DNA from: Sulfopaludibacter sp963835555
GTDB taxonomy: Bacteria; Acidobacteriota; Terriglobia; Bryobacterales; Bryobacteraceae
Direction: 5' to 3'
Assembly (NCBI GenBank): GCA_963835555.1
Contig: CAWIGC010000035.1
Coordinates: 1-64,000, forward strand
Length of the DNA: 64,000 bases
Shown: positions 17,666-25,826 of the stretch, piece after piece
How positions within the stretch are numbered: the stretch's first letter is position 1
Layout: each line of letters starts with the position of its first letter
Notes under the pieces: generated by a model
The model's input: the letters and a program-made list of their open reading frames with translations, nothing else
What the model was told of the DNA's origin: nothing
The model's database searches: none
Program-made: the position numbers and the translations under genes

Positions 17666-17703
17666 AAAAGTGGAAATCCAAGAGCAGGATTCCCACTTTC
17701 CCT
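17666..17703 (+). repeat. Hairpin repeat, copy 2
   Basis: Second copy of the same palindromic unit (AAGTGGAAATCC, loop aagagca, GGATTCCCACTT). Both copies can be read as KWKSKSRIPTFP-like peptides. I recall such peptides scattered through predicted proteins of Solibacter-type genomes, which points to a dispersed REP-like element and not to coding sequence. Confidence 0.6.
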
Positions 17704-17830
17704 ACCGACGCGACAGCCTGCGGCAGCAAGGAAGAAGCAATTCAGCGAAGAGAACCCGGCGTTTACGCCGGCCGAAACGGGGACACTTCTATCGAGGTAA
17801 AACCGGGGACATTTCTAAAGAGGCTTGACA

Positions 17831-17848
17831 TTCCGCCGGCCACCCTCT
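17831..17848 (+). repeat. 18-bp direct repeat, right of the ISNCY element
   Basis: TTCCGCCGGCCACCCTCT, identical to 16105-16122; see the left copy. Confidence 0.6.
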
Positions 17849-18309
17849 TGATTTTCGGGATGACCTGTAGGACTCTCGGGAGGGCCCACGGGAGGTGATG
17901 ACTCCCAGAAGTTCCTGCCCTGGAGGGGAATGATACTCCCCTCCGGGGCGCAGTAACCTCCGGCTCATTGCAAATCAACACTCTACCTCAAAGGCCAGTT
18001 GCTCCGGCGTGGTTGTGCGGGGCGAAGAATCGCCGCAGAAATAGTGCCACACAGGGCTCTGCCGCTGCACCACGAACCAGACAGCGGGTTCGAATCACGG
18101 CCCACCGATCCATATCAACAGCTTCGCCGCGTGTTGAAATGGGGGGGCGAGAAGAGTCTGGCACTGTATGGAACATCAAAAACAAAAGGTTTGGCAGGCT
18201 GTAGGTTGTCTACTTTGCGCAGCTGTGGCATGGAGATTCGGATCCACTCTCGAAGGAACAGAGTTTTCCGGAGGACGGATCACGGGGCCGTTGCTCTTCA
18301 TGCAAGACT
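17849..18309. other. No gene recognised; one strong hairpin
   Basis: No convincing frame. A hairpin GGAGGGG/CCCCTCC (17922-17944) has a 9-nt loop but no T-run after it. The stretch separates the ISNCY element from a broken IS1634 transposase and is probably debris of older insertions. Confidence 0.4.
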
Positions 18310-18948
18310 CTGGGGCACTTCTCTTTGTTTTTTGCCTTTCTTGCCGTCGCGGTTGTAGCCGTAGGCGCCGAGCGCGTTGTCCTCGCCTTCCAGATAGCTA
18401 CTGGTGACGTCGTAGAGGAATAACTCAGGTTTACGCTGAGCGTGGCGGGCGGCGAACGGGTGGCGCTCAATCTGCTCCTGGTGCTGGCACAGCCAGGAGA
18501 GATTCTCGTATAGATCGTTTTCATCGAAGCCGCGGCGGATACCCAGGACATCGCAGGCGGCATGCACCTGGGCCAGGCGGACGGCGGAGAGACGGGAGCC
18601 TTGATCCGAGAGACGCGCAATGACCTGCCAGAGTGCCAGTTGGCCGGCGAAGTCCGTGCCGAGAGCTTGAGGAAGGGCGAGGCGGCGGGCGACTTCGGCG
18701 GCAGCCCAGACGGCGCCGACGGAAGCACCTTCTTGCAGGGGAACACCGTCGAGCGAGGCGAGGGCGGAGAGATCGCCTTTGTGTTTGAGGGCGAGTTCGA
18801 TGGCGGCGACCTCGGTGGGATCGCAGTGGGTGAGGTTGGCGATGTCACGTTTTTTGACTTTGCCGTCCTGGCGGAAGGATTCGCGGAGGTAGATGGACTC
18901 GTAGGTTTTACCGTTGGAGGAGGGCCAGCGGGCGCGGGCTATGTGCAT
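18310..18948 (-). pseudogene. IS1634-family transposase, N-terminal fragment
   Basis: The first ~210 residues of an IS4-superfamily IS1634-type transposase. They begin MHIARARWPSSNGKTYESIY and LRESFRQDGKVKKRDIANLT, pass through ALGTDFAGQLALWQVIARLS, and reach the first catalytic motif LFLYDVTSSYLEGEDNALG. Similarity ends after GYNRDGKKGKKQ, near 18,315. The remaining ~350 residues, including the other catalytic acids, are gone. An upstream ATG at 18972 is in frame, but MHIARARW is the usual start. This is a different member from the IS1634 at 23.9-25.8 kb. Confidence 0.75.
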
Positions 18949-19256
18949 GTCCACATAATAAGGCACGCACATCCTAATCTCAAGTGAAAACTTCAGATAT
19001 CCGGCTTTTTATGCATGTCTACACAATCTCGCCCAAAATGGGCCTAAATCATTCAAGTAGCAGCGCTTATCTCAAATCGTTGGGGTGAACATCCGCTTGA
19101 ACCTACACTCCCTCGCGGGAACTGGAACCTAAATCCACCAGCTATACAGCAATTAGTTTAGTTTCAGTAGATTACAGGCTATACGTGTGACACCTTTGGT
19201 CATTTTTCGTCGCGGGTCGTCACAGAAGCGTCGCAGAGAAGGTATTGGGCAGGGTT
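18949..19256. other. Intergenic stretch upstream of the broken transposase and 3' of tRNA-Leu
   Basis: No gene seen. It contains the lost 5' end of the IS1634 fragment and the region downstream of the minus-strand tRNA-Leu. No T-run terminator hairpin was recognised. Confidence 0.4.
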
Positions 19257-19343
19257 TGGTGGGGCTGAAGGGACTTGAACCCTTACGTCCTCTCGAACGC
19301 CAGAACCTAAATCTGGTGCGTCTGCCAATTCCGCCACAGCCCC
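19257..19343 (-). tRNA. tRNA-Leu (anticodon TAG)
   Basis: The minus strand folds into a class II tRNA of 87 nt including an encoded CCA. The acceptor pairs GGGGCTG with CAGCCCC. The D arm contains GGCGGAATTGGCAGACGC. The anticodon stem CCAGA/TCTGG encloses the loop TTTAGGT, giving anticodon TAG. A long variable arm CGTTCGAGAGGACGT and the T arm AAGGGTTCAAGTCCCTT follow. It reads CUA leucine codons. Confidence 0.95.
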
Positions 19344-19477
19344 GCATCAGAATTCAAGTCTACCAAAATGAAACGCCAGTAGCTCTGGAAATGCCAGAAA
19401 TCGGCACTCTACGATTCGCTCGAATATCCAGGGACAAGCGGGTGTTCTCGACGCTTCACGTAATCCACACTTCTTCT

Positions 19478-19660
19478 TCATATCGAGCTTTCCTCACGGA
19501 GCTTCGCATCGGCGTGCTGTTTGGCCCGTCGATACAGAGCGGCAGCGGTCAACCTGTACGCCTCGTGGAGTCTGCGTACCGCATCTTCACCAAGCTCGTC
19601 GCAGATTTGCTGAAATTTTCGATCCTTGCTGTCTATTGTGGAGCTTTTCGTTTTCTTCAT
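19478..19660 (-). CDS. Small hypothetical protein downstream of an RHH gene (60 aa)
   Basis: 60 aa, highly charged and helical (KFQQICDELGEDAVRRLHEA, AAALYRRAKQHADAKLREE). It starts nine bases after the stop of the RHH-type gene on the same strand, so they form a two-gene unit. The arrangement recalls small toxin-antitoxin or plasmid-maintenance modules, but no toxin fold is recognisable. Function unknown. Confidence 0.5.
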   Translation of the reverse strand: MKKTKSSTIDSKDRKFQQICDELGEDAVRRLHEAYRLTAAALYRRAKQHADAKLREESSI

Positions 19661-19669
19661 CGTTCCCTC

Positions 19670-19879
19670 CTACGGCATCAACGCCGCCTGTATTTCCCGG
19701 CCAGCCACGATTGGCAGTTCGTGCTCAACGTTGTGGGCCAGATTGCGTGCCACTGCTTTTCGCAGCCATGTGGTTCGATCCATTCGTAGCGGATGGCGAA
19801 CGGAGTCGATTCTGTCCACGATGGCTTCGTCCAGCCGCAATACGATGGCTTTCTTCGCTTTCCTCATGCATGTCTCCAT
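19670..19879 (-). CDS. Ribbon-helix-helix (CopG-like) small DNA-binding protein
   Basis: 69 aa. KKAIVLRLDEAIVDRIDSVR followed by MDRTTWLRKAVARNLAHNVE has the strand-helix-helix pattern of RHH repressors, in which the short strand IVLRLDE contacts DNA. Such proteins are often antitoxins that repress their own operon. It is followed after nine bases by a 60-aa partner. The IS1595 copy is inserted about 70 bases upstream of its start and may have separated it from its promoter. Confidence 0.6.
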   Translation of the reverse strand: METCMRKAKKAIVLRLDEAIVDRIDSVRHPLRMDRTTWLRKAVARNLAHNVEHELPIVAGREIQAALMP

Positions 19880-19951
19880 TCAATCGGGTAGAGTCCGTCA
19901 CCGATATCTCTGATAGGCAACCCGATGCATACCCGATTGATGTATTTAGAT

Positions 19952-19959
19952 CTCTGCAA
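19952..19959 (+). repeat. Target site duplication of the IS1595 element (left)
   Basis: CTCTGCAA, identical to 20957-20964 directly outside the opposite inverted repeat. Eight bases is the usual duplication length for IS1595. Confidence 0.85.
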
Positions 19960-20956
19960 GGTGGTTATTTACTTGAGTCAGGTGGACACAACCTGTAGTA
20001 TGGCGGGCTATGGAGGAATACCCGCGGAACCTGAGCGAATTTGAGGCTTGGTTTGCGACTGAGCAGGCGTGCCGGGACTACTTGTTCCGCCAGCGTTGGC
20101 CGGAGGGTTTCCGATGCCCACGTTGCGATGGCGGTCAATACTGGCCGGTGCGCTCGATCTTGTTGGAGTGCCGCAAGTGCGGACACCAAACCTCGGTGAC
20201 GGCGGGACGATCTTCCAAGACACACGCAAGCCGCTGGTGGACTGGTTTCGCGCTATGTACTGAGTCACCACGCAGAAGAATGGCGCCAGCGCCGTGGGAC
20301 TGCAAAAGGTGCTCGGGCTGGGGAGCTATAAAACCGCCTGGACTTGGCTCCACAAACAGCGCCGAGCGATGGTCCGGCCTGGCCGCGACCGTCTGACGGG
20401 TCGGGTCGAGGTGGACGAAACGTATTTGGGAGGCTTGGAGGAATTGTGATCGCTGCCCAAGAGGATGGGCCGGGCATCGGGCGGATCCGCATGAAGCGCA
20501 TACCGGATGCGTGCGCGAATAGCCTACTGGATTTCGTGGACGAGGCGATTGAGCCAGGCAGCACGGTGCATACCGACGGGTGGGTCGGCTACGACCCGCT
20601 CGAGGGGCGAGGCTACGCGCATGAAATAACCTTCCTGAAGGGCAAGAAGGAATCCGCGTTGGAACTGATGCCGAGGGTGCACCGAATCGCATCGCTGCTG
20701 AACGCTGGATTCTGGGAACTCATCAAGGAGCGGTGAGCCATGAGCATCTGGAGTACTACCTCGACGAATTCACGTTTCGGTTCAACCGGCGTCGGTCCAG
20801 CAATCGAGGGAAGCTTTTCTACCGCCTGGCGCAGCAAGCAGTCGCCATCGATCCCGTCCCGTACAAGTCCATGGTCAAATGTGCCGAGGGAGCAGGGGCT
20901 CAGACCACAACAGGTAGTGGTTAAAGCGGGCAACCTGAGTGAAGTAAATAACCACC
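19960..20956 (+). mobile_element. IS1595-family insertion sequence with dead transposase
   Basis: 997 bp. The left end begins GGTGGTTATTTACTTGAGTC. The right end read inwards begins GGTGGTTATTTACTTCACTC. The ends agree at 22 of 24 positions and are flanked by a perfect 8-bp target duplication CTCTGCAA. The transposase within is broken, so the copy could only be moved in trans. Confidence 0.9.
20010..20900 (+). pseudogene. IS1595-family transposase, degenerate
   Basis: Starts MEEYPRNLSEFEAWFATEQA with the N-terminal zinc ribbon (CPRCDG...LECRKCGHQTS). It then shifts frame near 20,200 into TIFQDTRKPLVDWFRAMY, hits a TGA, and resumes VTTQKNGASAVGLQKVLGLG. The catalytic VEVDETYLGG follows and is cut by a TGA. 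The rest resumes at IAAQEDGPGIGRIRMKR, with second-Asp region VHTDGWVGYDPLEGRGY, and ends HLEYYLDEFTFRFNRRRSSN after another shift. Several codons between the DETYLGG and IAAQEDG motifs are also deleted. Clearly inactive. Confidence 0.85.
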
Positions 20957-20964
20957 CTCTGCAA
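20957..20964 (+). repeat. Target site duplication of the IS1595 element (right)
   Basis: CTCTGCAA; matches 19952-19959. Confidence 0.85.
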
Positions 20965-21647
20965 AACGATAGCCTCGTGCGTGACTTACTGCTGATTCAA
21001 GACGACGATGCCACCGGGACTTGACAGATTCAGAAACCGTGCGATGATATTTTCGGAACTCAAAAGATCTTTGCCAAGTGGATGGAAATCTCAAGAGATC
21101 TATATAAGAAGTGAGAAGCCCAGAGGGCGCGCCTTGAGCCGCTGGCAACTTGGAGCAGAAATGCTCCCGGCGAGTACCCCACTAAGACGAACGGTGCGGA
21201 TCTAAGTCGTGATAGTTGAGCTTACAGCGGTTGGTAACATAAGAACCTAATTAGCCTAAACCAGAGCGATCTGGCACCCGAAAACTTGGAGAAGACGAGT
21301 AGGGCGGCGAAGGCCGGGTAGCCGATGAGCGAGATCCGAAAACGAGTCTACGCAGCGGACGCTAAGATCAAGTTCCGACTCTCCCATGTCAGAACATGGT
21401 GGAAATGAGGACGGCGACAACGCCTGTACTCATTTCCATTTCAGCAACCCTGTCACCTGAATTATGCACACGTAGAGCGTTCCGAGCGCCCGTCGCGTTC
21501 GGTTTGATGTGGTCCGAAGTCGAGTAGGTCAGTTCGAGGTTTGCTGCTTCATCGTCCTCCTTTGGCTTCAATCCCACCAAGGCCCGCTCCGAAGCTATGT
21601 GTTTCGTTGCGCTTGTCGTTAGCGCATAGCTTTCTATGCACGGTGCG
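20965..21647. other. No gene recognised between IS1595 and IS21
   Basis: About 680 bases of lower-GC sequence. A minus-strand frame ending at 21389 (LVGLKPKEDDEAANLELTYS and STGVVAVLISTMF) could be the C-terminus of a gene cut by the IS21 left end, but I do not recognise it. The rest shows no coding pattern. Confidence 0.35.
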
Positions 21648-21739
21648 GATTCCGGTGGGAATTGGTCCGCGATTCCGGTGGGAATTGGTCCGCGATTCCG
21701 GTGGGAACTGGTCCGCGATTCCGGTGGGAAGTGGTCCAG
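21648..21739 (+). repeat. Four tandem 23-bp repeats at the IS21 left end
   Basis: GATTCCGGTGGGAATTGGTC (first 20 of 23 bases) recurs at 21648, 21671, 21694 and 21717 with an exact 23-bp period. The last two units differ by one or two bases (AACTGG, AAGTGG). IS21-family termini carry repeated IstA-binding sites, so these are probably transposase-binding repeats. Confidence 0.8.
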
Positions 21740-21876
21740 TTTTTCGAGGTGACCGGAATGTTGGACCGCATGGACCGGAACAGTGGACCAGATCACCGGA
21801 ATCGGACAGTAGATGGAGAACTGGCGCAGGTAATCGAACGAAGGTGTGTGATCCCCTGAGCAGGAAAGGAGATCAC

Positions 21877-23445
21877 ATGCCGGGAAAGAGATCAACCGCG
21901 CGACAGATCAGAGAAATACTCAGACTTCATCATGAAGTTCACCTGGGGGAGCGCCAGATTGCGGCGATCTGCCTGGTGGGCAAAGGAACGGTGCAGCGCT
22001 TTCTGCAACGGGCCACAGCCGTAGGGCTGGGGTGGCCCTTACCAGAAGGCCTGGACGACACTCAACTGGAGAAGTTGCTGTTTCCTCCAGTGCCAGCGCC
22101 GGCGGGGACCAGACCACCGCCGGACTTCACCAAAGTGCACCAGGAGTTGAAGTCCAATCGCAGCGTGACGCTGCAGTTGCTGTGGGAGGAATACAAGGAG
22201 AGCCAGCCCGATGGCGTCAACTACAGTTGGTTCTGCGATCAGTATCGGGACTGGGCGCGCCATCTGGATGTAGTGTTGCGGCAGGATCACCGAGCCGGCG
22301 AGAAAATGTTCGTCGATCACGCCGGCGACACCATCGACATCATCAATCCCGCAACCGGTGAAACCCGGGCCTCCTACATCTTCGTAGCGGTGCTGGGCGC
22401 CAGCAACTACACTTACGCCGAGGCCACCTGGACACGGGACCTGACGGACTGGATCGGCTCGCACACCAGGGCGTTGCAGTACTTCCAGGGCGTCACCAAG
22501 TTGGTGGTGCCCGATCAGTGGAGGGCGGGTGTGAGCCGGCCCTGCTACTGGGAACCGGAGTTGAATCGCACGTACCAGGACTGGGGCACGCACAACGGTG
22601 TGGCCATAGTTCCAGCGCGACCCAGACATGCCAGAGACAAGGCGAAGGTCGAGCAGGGGGTCTTACTCACCCAGCGTTGGGTGGTGGCCGTGCTGCGGAA
22701 GCGAGAGTTCTTCAGCCTGGGCCAGTTGAACGAAGCGATCCGGGAACTGGTAGCCAAGCTAAATCAGAAACCATTCCGCAAGCTGCCCGGCACTCGCGCG
22801 GAGTTGTATGAGAAACTGGATCGGCCGGCGCTGGCAAGCCTGCCGCCCCAGCCCTACGTGTTCGCGCAGTGGAAGAAGGTTCGCGTCGGGTTGGATTACC
22901 ACGTGGAGGTGGAAGGCCGCCACTATTCCACGCCCTATCAGCTTGTTGGCCAGCAGGTGGAGGCTCGTTACACCGCTTCCACCGTGGAGATTCTTTACCG
23001 CGGCAAGCGCGTGGCCTCGCATCCGCGCAGTAGCGAAGTGCCGGGGCATTCCACCGAACCAGCGCATCGCCCCAAGTCTCACCAGCGTTACCTGGAATGG
23101 AATCCCACCCGACTGTTGGAATGGGCCGGCACCATCGGGCTCTTCACGGTGCGCTTCGTCGAAGGACTTCTTACCAATCATCCACATCCGGAAGCCGGCT
23201 TTCGCGCTGGCATGGGGCTGCGTCCCCTGGCTCGTCAATACGGCGAGGCGCGATTGGAATCGGCCTGTACCCGGGCGGTCCGCTGCAAGCTGTACCGACT
23301 GGCGAACGTGCGCTCGATTCTGACCAGTGGGCTCGATCAACAACTGCTGCCGCAGTTGGCGCCCGCCACCCCGCCGGTGGAACACGACAACATCCGAGGA
23401 GCCGATTACTACGCGGCACCCGGCTCCGAGGAGGTGGCCGGATGA
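21877..23445 (+). CDS. istA: IS21-family transposase IstA
   Basis: 522 aa from ATG 21877, preceded by AGGAAAGGAG. The N-terminal helix-turn-helix is ARQIREILRLHHEVHLGERQ. The DDE core has its first Asp in KMFVDHAGDTIDIINPATGE, the second in KLVVPDQWRAGVS and the Glu in RHARDKAKVEQGVLLTQRWV. A C-terminal region with GRHYSTPYQLVGQQVEARY follows, as is usual for IstA. Length and motifs are normal, so this gene is intact although the element is not. Its stop overlaps the start of istB. Confidence 0.9.
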   Translation: MPGKRSTARQIREILRLHHEVHLGERQIAAICLVGKGTVQRFLQRATAVGLGWPLPEGLDDTQLEKLLFPPVPAPAGTRPPPDFTKVHQELKSNRSVTLQLLWEEYKESQPDGVNYSWFCDQYRDWARHLDVVLRQDHRAGEKMFVDHAGDTIDIINPATGETRASYIFVAVLGASNYTYAEATWTRDLTDWIGSHTRALQYFQGVTKLVVPDQWRAGVSRPCYWEPELNRTYQDWGTHNGVAIVPARPRHARDKAKVEQGVLLTQRWVVAVLRKREFFSLGQLNEAIRELVAKLNQKPFRKLPGTRAELYEKLDRPALASLPPQPYVFAQWKKVRVGLDYHVEVEGRHYSTPYQLVGQQVEARYTASTVEILYRGKRVASHPRSSEVPGHSTEPAHRPKSHQRYLEWNPTRLLEWAGTIGLFTVRFVEGLLTNHPHPEAGFRAGMGLRPLARQYGEARLESACTRAVRCKLYRLANVRSILTSGLDQQLLPQLAPATPPVEHDNIRGADYYAAPGSEEVAG

Positions 23446-23920
23446 TGATTGAACAGACCCTCGATAAGCTCCGGGCACTGCGATTGAGCGGCATGGTAGA
23501 GGCCTATCGGCAGCAGACGGAGAACCCGGATGTAAGTTCGCTCAGCTTCGAAGAACGGCTGGGCCTGATGGTGGACCAACACTGGACATGGCGCGAAAAC
23601 AAGGCCCTGGCCCGTCGGCTGAAACCGAGCCCTGCGTGGAGGACATCAACTACCGCTACGCCCGCCAACTGGACGGAGCCAAGCTGCGCTCGCTGTTGAG
23701 CTGTGAATGGGTGACTCAGCACTTGGCAGTTATCTTCACGGGGCCAACTGGGATCGGCAAGTCATGGCTATCGCAGGCACTGGCGCACAAGGCCTGCCGA
23801 GACGGCTTTTCGGTGTTGTACCGGCCGGCCGGGAAGCTGTTCCGGGAACTGGGCGAGGCGCGGGTTGATGGCAGCCTCGGGAAGTTGCTGCCATCGTTGG
23901 CACGGGTGGACGTGCTAGTG
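23442..23920 (+). pseudogene. istB: IstB helper ATPase, broken
   Basis: Starts MMIEQTLDKLRALRLSGMVE, overlapping the istA stop by four bases. A shift or small deletion near 23,620 moves the frame from ALARRLK to CVEDINYRYARQLDGAKLRS. The Walker A motif is VIFTGPTGIGKSWLSQALAH. The gene is cut after ARVDVLV, just before the Walker B aspartates, by the IS1634 left end. IstB normally activates IstA by ATP-dependent DNA binding; this copy cannot. Confidence 0.85.
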
Positions 23921-25785
23921 CCCTACCTTCGCAGTGAAGGCAGCGGAATCCCGGTCTTGTGGCCTCAATCATGACGAACAGGCCGAGTAGTCATACATGA
24001 AAGAAGTGTCGGCATCCAACGATCCAGTTCGAATGTCTTAACAGCTTTACGCTGTGAGGTGCTCAGCTCTGGCGCAATCATTACCGTCGCGCGACGCCCC
24101 CGCCCGCGCGTCGTCGTGCGCACCAGTGTTGCGCGGATCTCGGCAAGATCGCCCATCATCGCGAGGGCCGAGTCGCCTGTTCCGAGCGCGAGTTTCGCCA
24201 GACTCACCAGCATCAGTCCCACGACCGTTGCAAAGGTGTGTAGCCGTATCGACCCATCGGCCCACTGGTGCGATGGTCCCCAGGGCACCACGCCACCCTT
24301 CTTCGCCCGTCGGAACAGTTCTTCGACGTTCCATTGACCGCGAAATGCCTGCACAATCCGGCCTGTACTCCACAGATGATGATCCGTGCACAGCACTCGC
24401 CGCCCCAGTCGGGTTTTCTCCATCTGGCGACGCAGTGCCGCATCCACATGCCAGCGCAAGGTCGGTTGCTGGTCGTCGCCGCCGATTTCGGTCACCACGA
24501 ATCGCGACAAATGTTCGCGAGCCAGCGTCTTCCTAATCCGTTGCTCCAGGCTGCTGCGCGAGATCCGTTTCCCTTTTACGAGTCGATCCAGCTTGCCTAA
24601 CTCCGCCTTGGCTTTACGCAACGCCACCGCTATGCCACGCTTCTGACCCTCCAGCAGTTCCTGGCTCTCCACCACTACCAGCGTGCGGTCCAGGTTGCAA
24701 ACCTTCATCTGCACCCGCGCTGCCCGCACCTGGGCCAACTTGCCAGTCAGGTGCTTCATGGCGCCTCGCTGGGCCGCCATCTGCAGCGCCTTCTCCGCCG
24801 CCGCATGCCCCAGCGGCAGCGAGATCAGGCTATAGTAGCCGACGGCGTCCAGATCCAGTTCTAACTGGGGACTCCAAAATCCTCCATCCCGGACCAGCGT
24901 CCGCTGCGCGTTTTCGCGGCACTCCCCATCGTCCAGCGATTGGTGCAGTGCCCTCAACCCATCCAGGCACGCGGTCAACACCGCCCGATCGGAACTGTTC
25001 CCCGCATAAGTGCGGTGTAGCAATGGCACATGGCCCGTCTCGCTGACCAGCACGCCAAGCCCCACTACACGCAGATCACTCCGTTTGCTTTTGGCATGCC
25101 CACGACGCGCCAACTCCCCTGGCGTCACCGTCGCAATGTGGGTGTCGAAATTCGTGGTATCGAACGCCAGCACGTCGGCCGAGAGATCGAACCGGGCCAC
25201 CGCCGCTTTGGCAATCGCGATCTGCGCTTTTTCCAATTGTTCATCGGTGACTTGCCGGGCCACCCGATGATAAGCCTGGCCAGTGAATACCAACCCAGGC
25301 AGACACGACAAGCGCGGCACGGCCGCATTCAAAAACTCGGCCAAGTGCCGCTTGGGTCCGGGCGAGCAGGCCCGCTGAATAGCCACCGCCACGGCCAACT
25401 CACCGACCGACGGACCGCCTTTGGCACCAAGATTGCCGCACGCCCGGTCGATGTGCCCGATCAGATCGAGTTGCTCGGCAACCCAGATCAACGCGCCGAC
25501 ATCCCCAACTGCCTGTGTACCCACCGTTCGCGTGGCGCTCAGATCGGCGACAGGCGCCGTGGTTGCCGGCCCCAGCACGGTCTGACGCGCAACGGAACGG
25601 CTCCGGACCGGGTCCCACACCGACTGGGCAGCGATCCGATAGCGGCGGCCATTCACCACGCGTTCGAAGACATGCATATCTTTCATGTAGCATGATTTCG
25701 CCCACAAAGGAAGCGTCGCACCATGCTTTATGGCACCGAAGCACCGCACAATGCTGTTTTGTCGTTCAGAAATGCGAAGGTAGGG
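23921..25785 (-). mobile_element. IS1634-family insertion sequence
   Basis: 1,865 bp with 13-bp perfect terminal inverted repeats: CCCTACCTTCGCA (23921-23933) and TGCGAAGGTAGGG (25773-25785). It has one full-length transposase gene. A CTAG lies within two bases outside both ends (23915-23918, 25786-25789), too short and imperfect to call a target duplication. Confidence 0.85.
23965..25686 (-). CDS. IS1634-family transposase
   Basis: 573 aa from MKDMHVFERVVNGRRYRIAA; an in-frame ATG 63 bases upstream would give 594 aa, but this start matches the family. The DDE core has its first Asp in ADVLAFDTTNFDTHIATVTP, the second in TLVRDGGFWSPQLELDLDAV and the Glu in FRGQWNVEELFRRAKKGGVV. The C-terminal YREK-like segment is RLHTFATVVGLMLVSLAKLA. 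The gene is open throughout, so the element is probably mobile. It interrupts istB of the IS21 element. Confidence 0.9.
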   Translation of the reverse strand: MKDMHVFERVVNGRRYRIAAQSVWDPVRSRSVARQTVLGPATTAPVADLSATRTVGTQAVGDVGALIWVAEQLDLIGHIDRACGNLGAKGGPSVGELAVAVAIQRACSPGPKRHLAEFLNAAVPRLSCLPGLVFTGQAYHRVARQVTDEQLEKAQIAIAKAAVARFDLSADVLAFDTTNFDTHIATVTPGELARRGHAKSKRSDLRVVGLGVLVSETGHVPLLHRTYAGNSSDRAVLTACLDGLRALHQSLDDGECRENAQRTLVRDGGFWSPQLELDLDAVGYYSLISLPLGHAAAEKALQMAAQRGAMKHLTGKLAQVRAARVQMKVCNLDRTLVVVESQELLEGQKRGIAVALRKAKAELGKLDRLVKGKRISRSSLEQRIRKTLAREHLSRFVVTEIGGDDQQPTLRWHVDAALRRQMEKTRLGRRVLCTDHHLWSTGRIVQAFRGQWNVEELFRRAKKGGVVPWGPSHQWADGSIRLHTFATVVGLMLVSLAKLALGTGDSALAMMGDLAEIRATLVRTTTRGRGRRATVMIAPELSTSQRKAVKTFELDRWMPTLLSCMTTRPVRHD

Positions 25786-25826
25786 CTAGACCCATGGCCC
25801 GACCGCCTTTGAGGCGGCCCAACTCA

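Larger units (their letters stand above)
16151..17823 (+). mobile_element. ISNCY-type insertion sequence
   Basis: 1,673 bp between 19-bp inverted repeats: CCTCATTAGAAATGTCCCC (16151-16169) and GGGGACATTTCTAAAGAGG (17805-17823), with one mismatch. One transposase gene occupies the first 1.3 kb. The remaining ~320 bp carries two copies of a hairpin repeat and a partial second end-like motif, ggggacacttct (17780-17791). An identical 18-bp direct repeat lies outside both ends. Confidence 0.8.
21640..23920 (+). mobile_element. IS21-family element, 3' end lost to an IS1634 insertion
   Basis: The element contains the left-end 23-bp repeat block, a full istA and the first two thirds of istB. It stops exactly where the IS1634 left inverted repeat starts (23921). 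No continuation of istB and no right end are found beyond the IS1634 right end (25785), so insertion was accompanied by a deletion. Confidence 0.75.

Noticed and set aside
17922..17944. Rho-independent terminator
   Set aside because: The hairpin is strong but no T-run follows on either strand and no gene ends next to it.
18090..18115. tRNA-like 3' half (gcgggttcgaatcacggccc)
   Set aside because: The bases flanking GTTCGAAT do not pair as a T stem, and no acceptor or anticodon arm can be drawn upstream.
20255..20275. In-frame TGA in the IS1595 transposase (MY-TGA-VTTQ) as another selenocysteine codon
   Set aside because: The family has Trp/TGG-like residues here, the gene has several other shifts and a further TGA, and no stem-loop follows at the right distance.
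21648..21739. Short CRISPR array
   Set aside because: The 23-bp units are contiguous with no spacers, lie at the left end of an IS21 element, and no cas gene is nearby.
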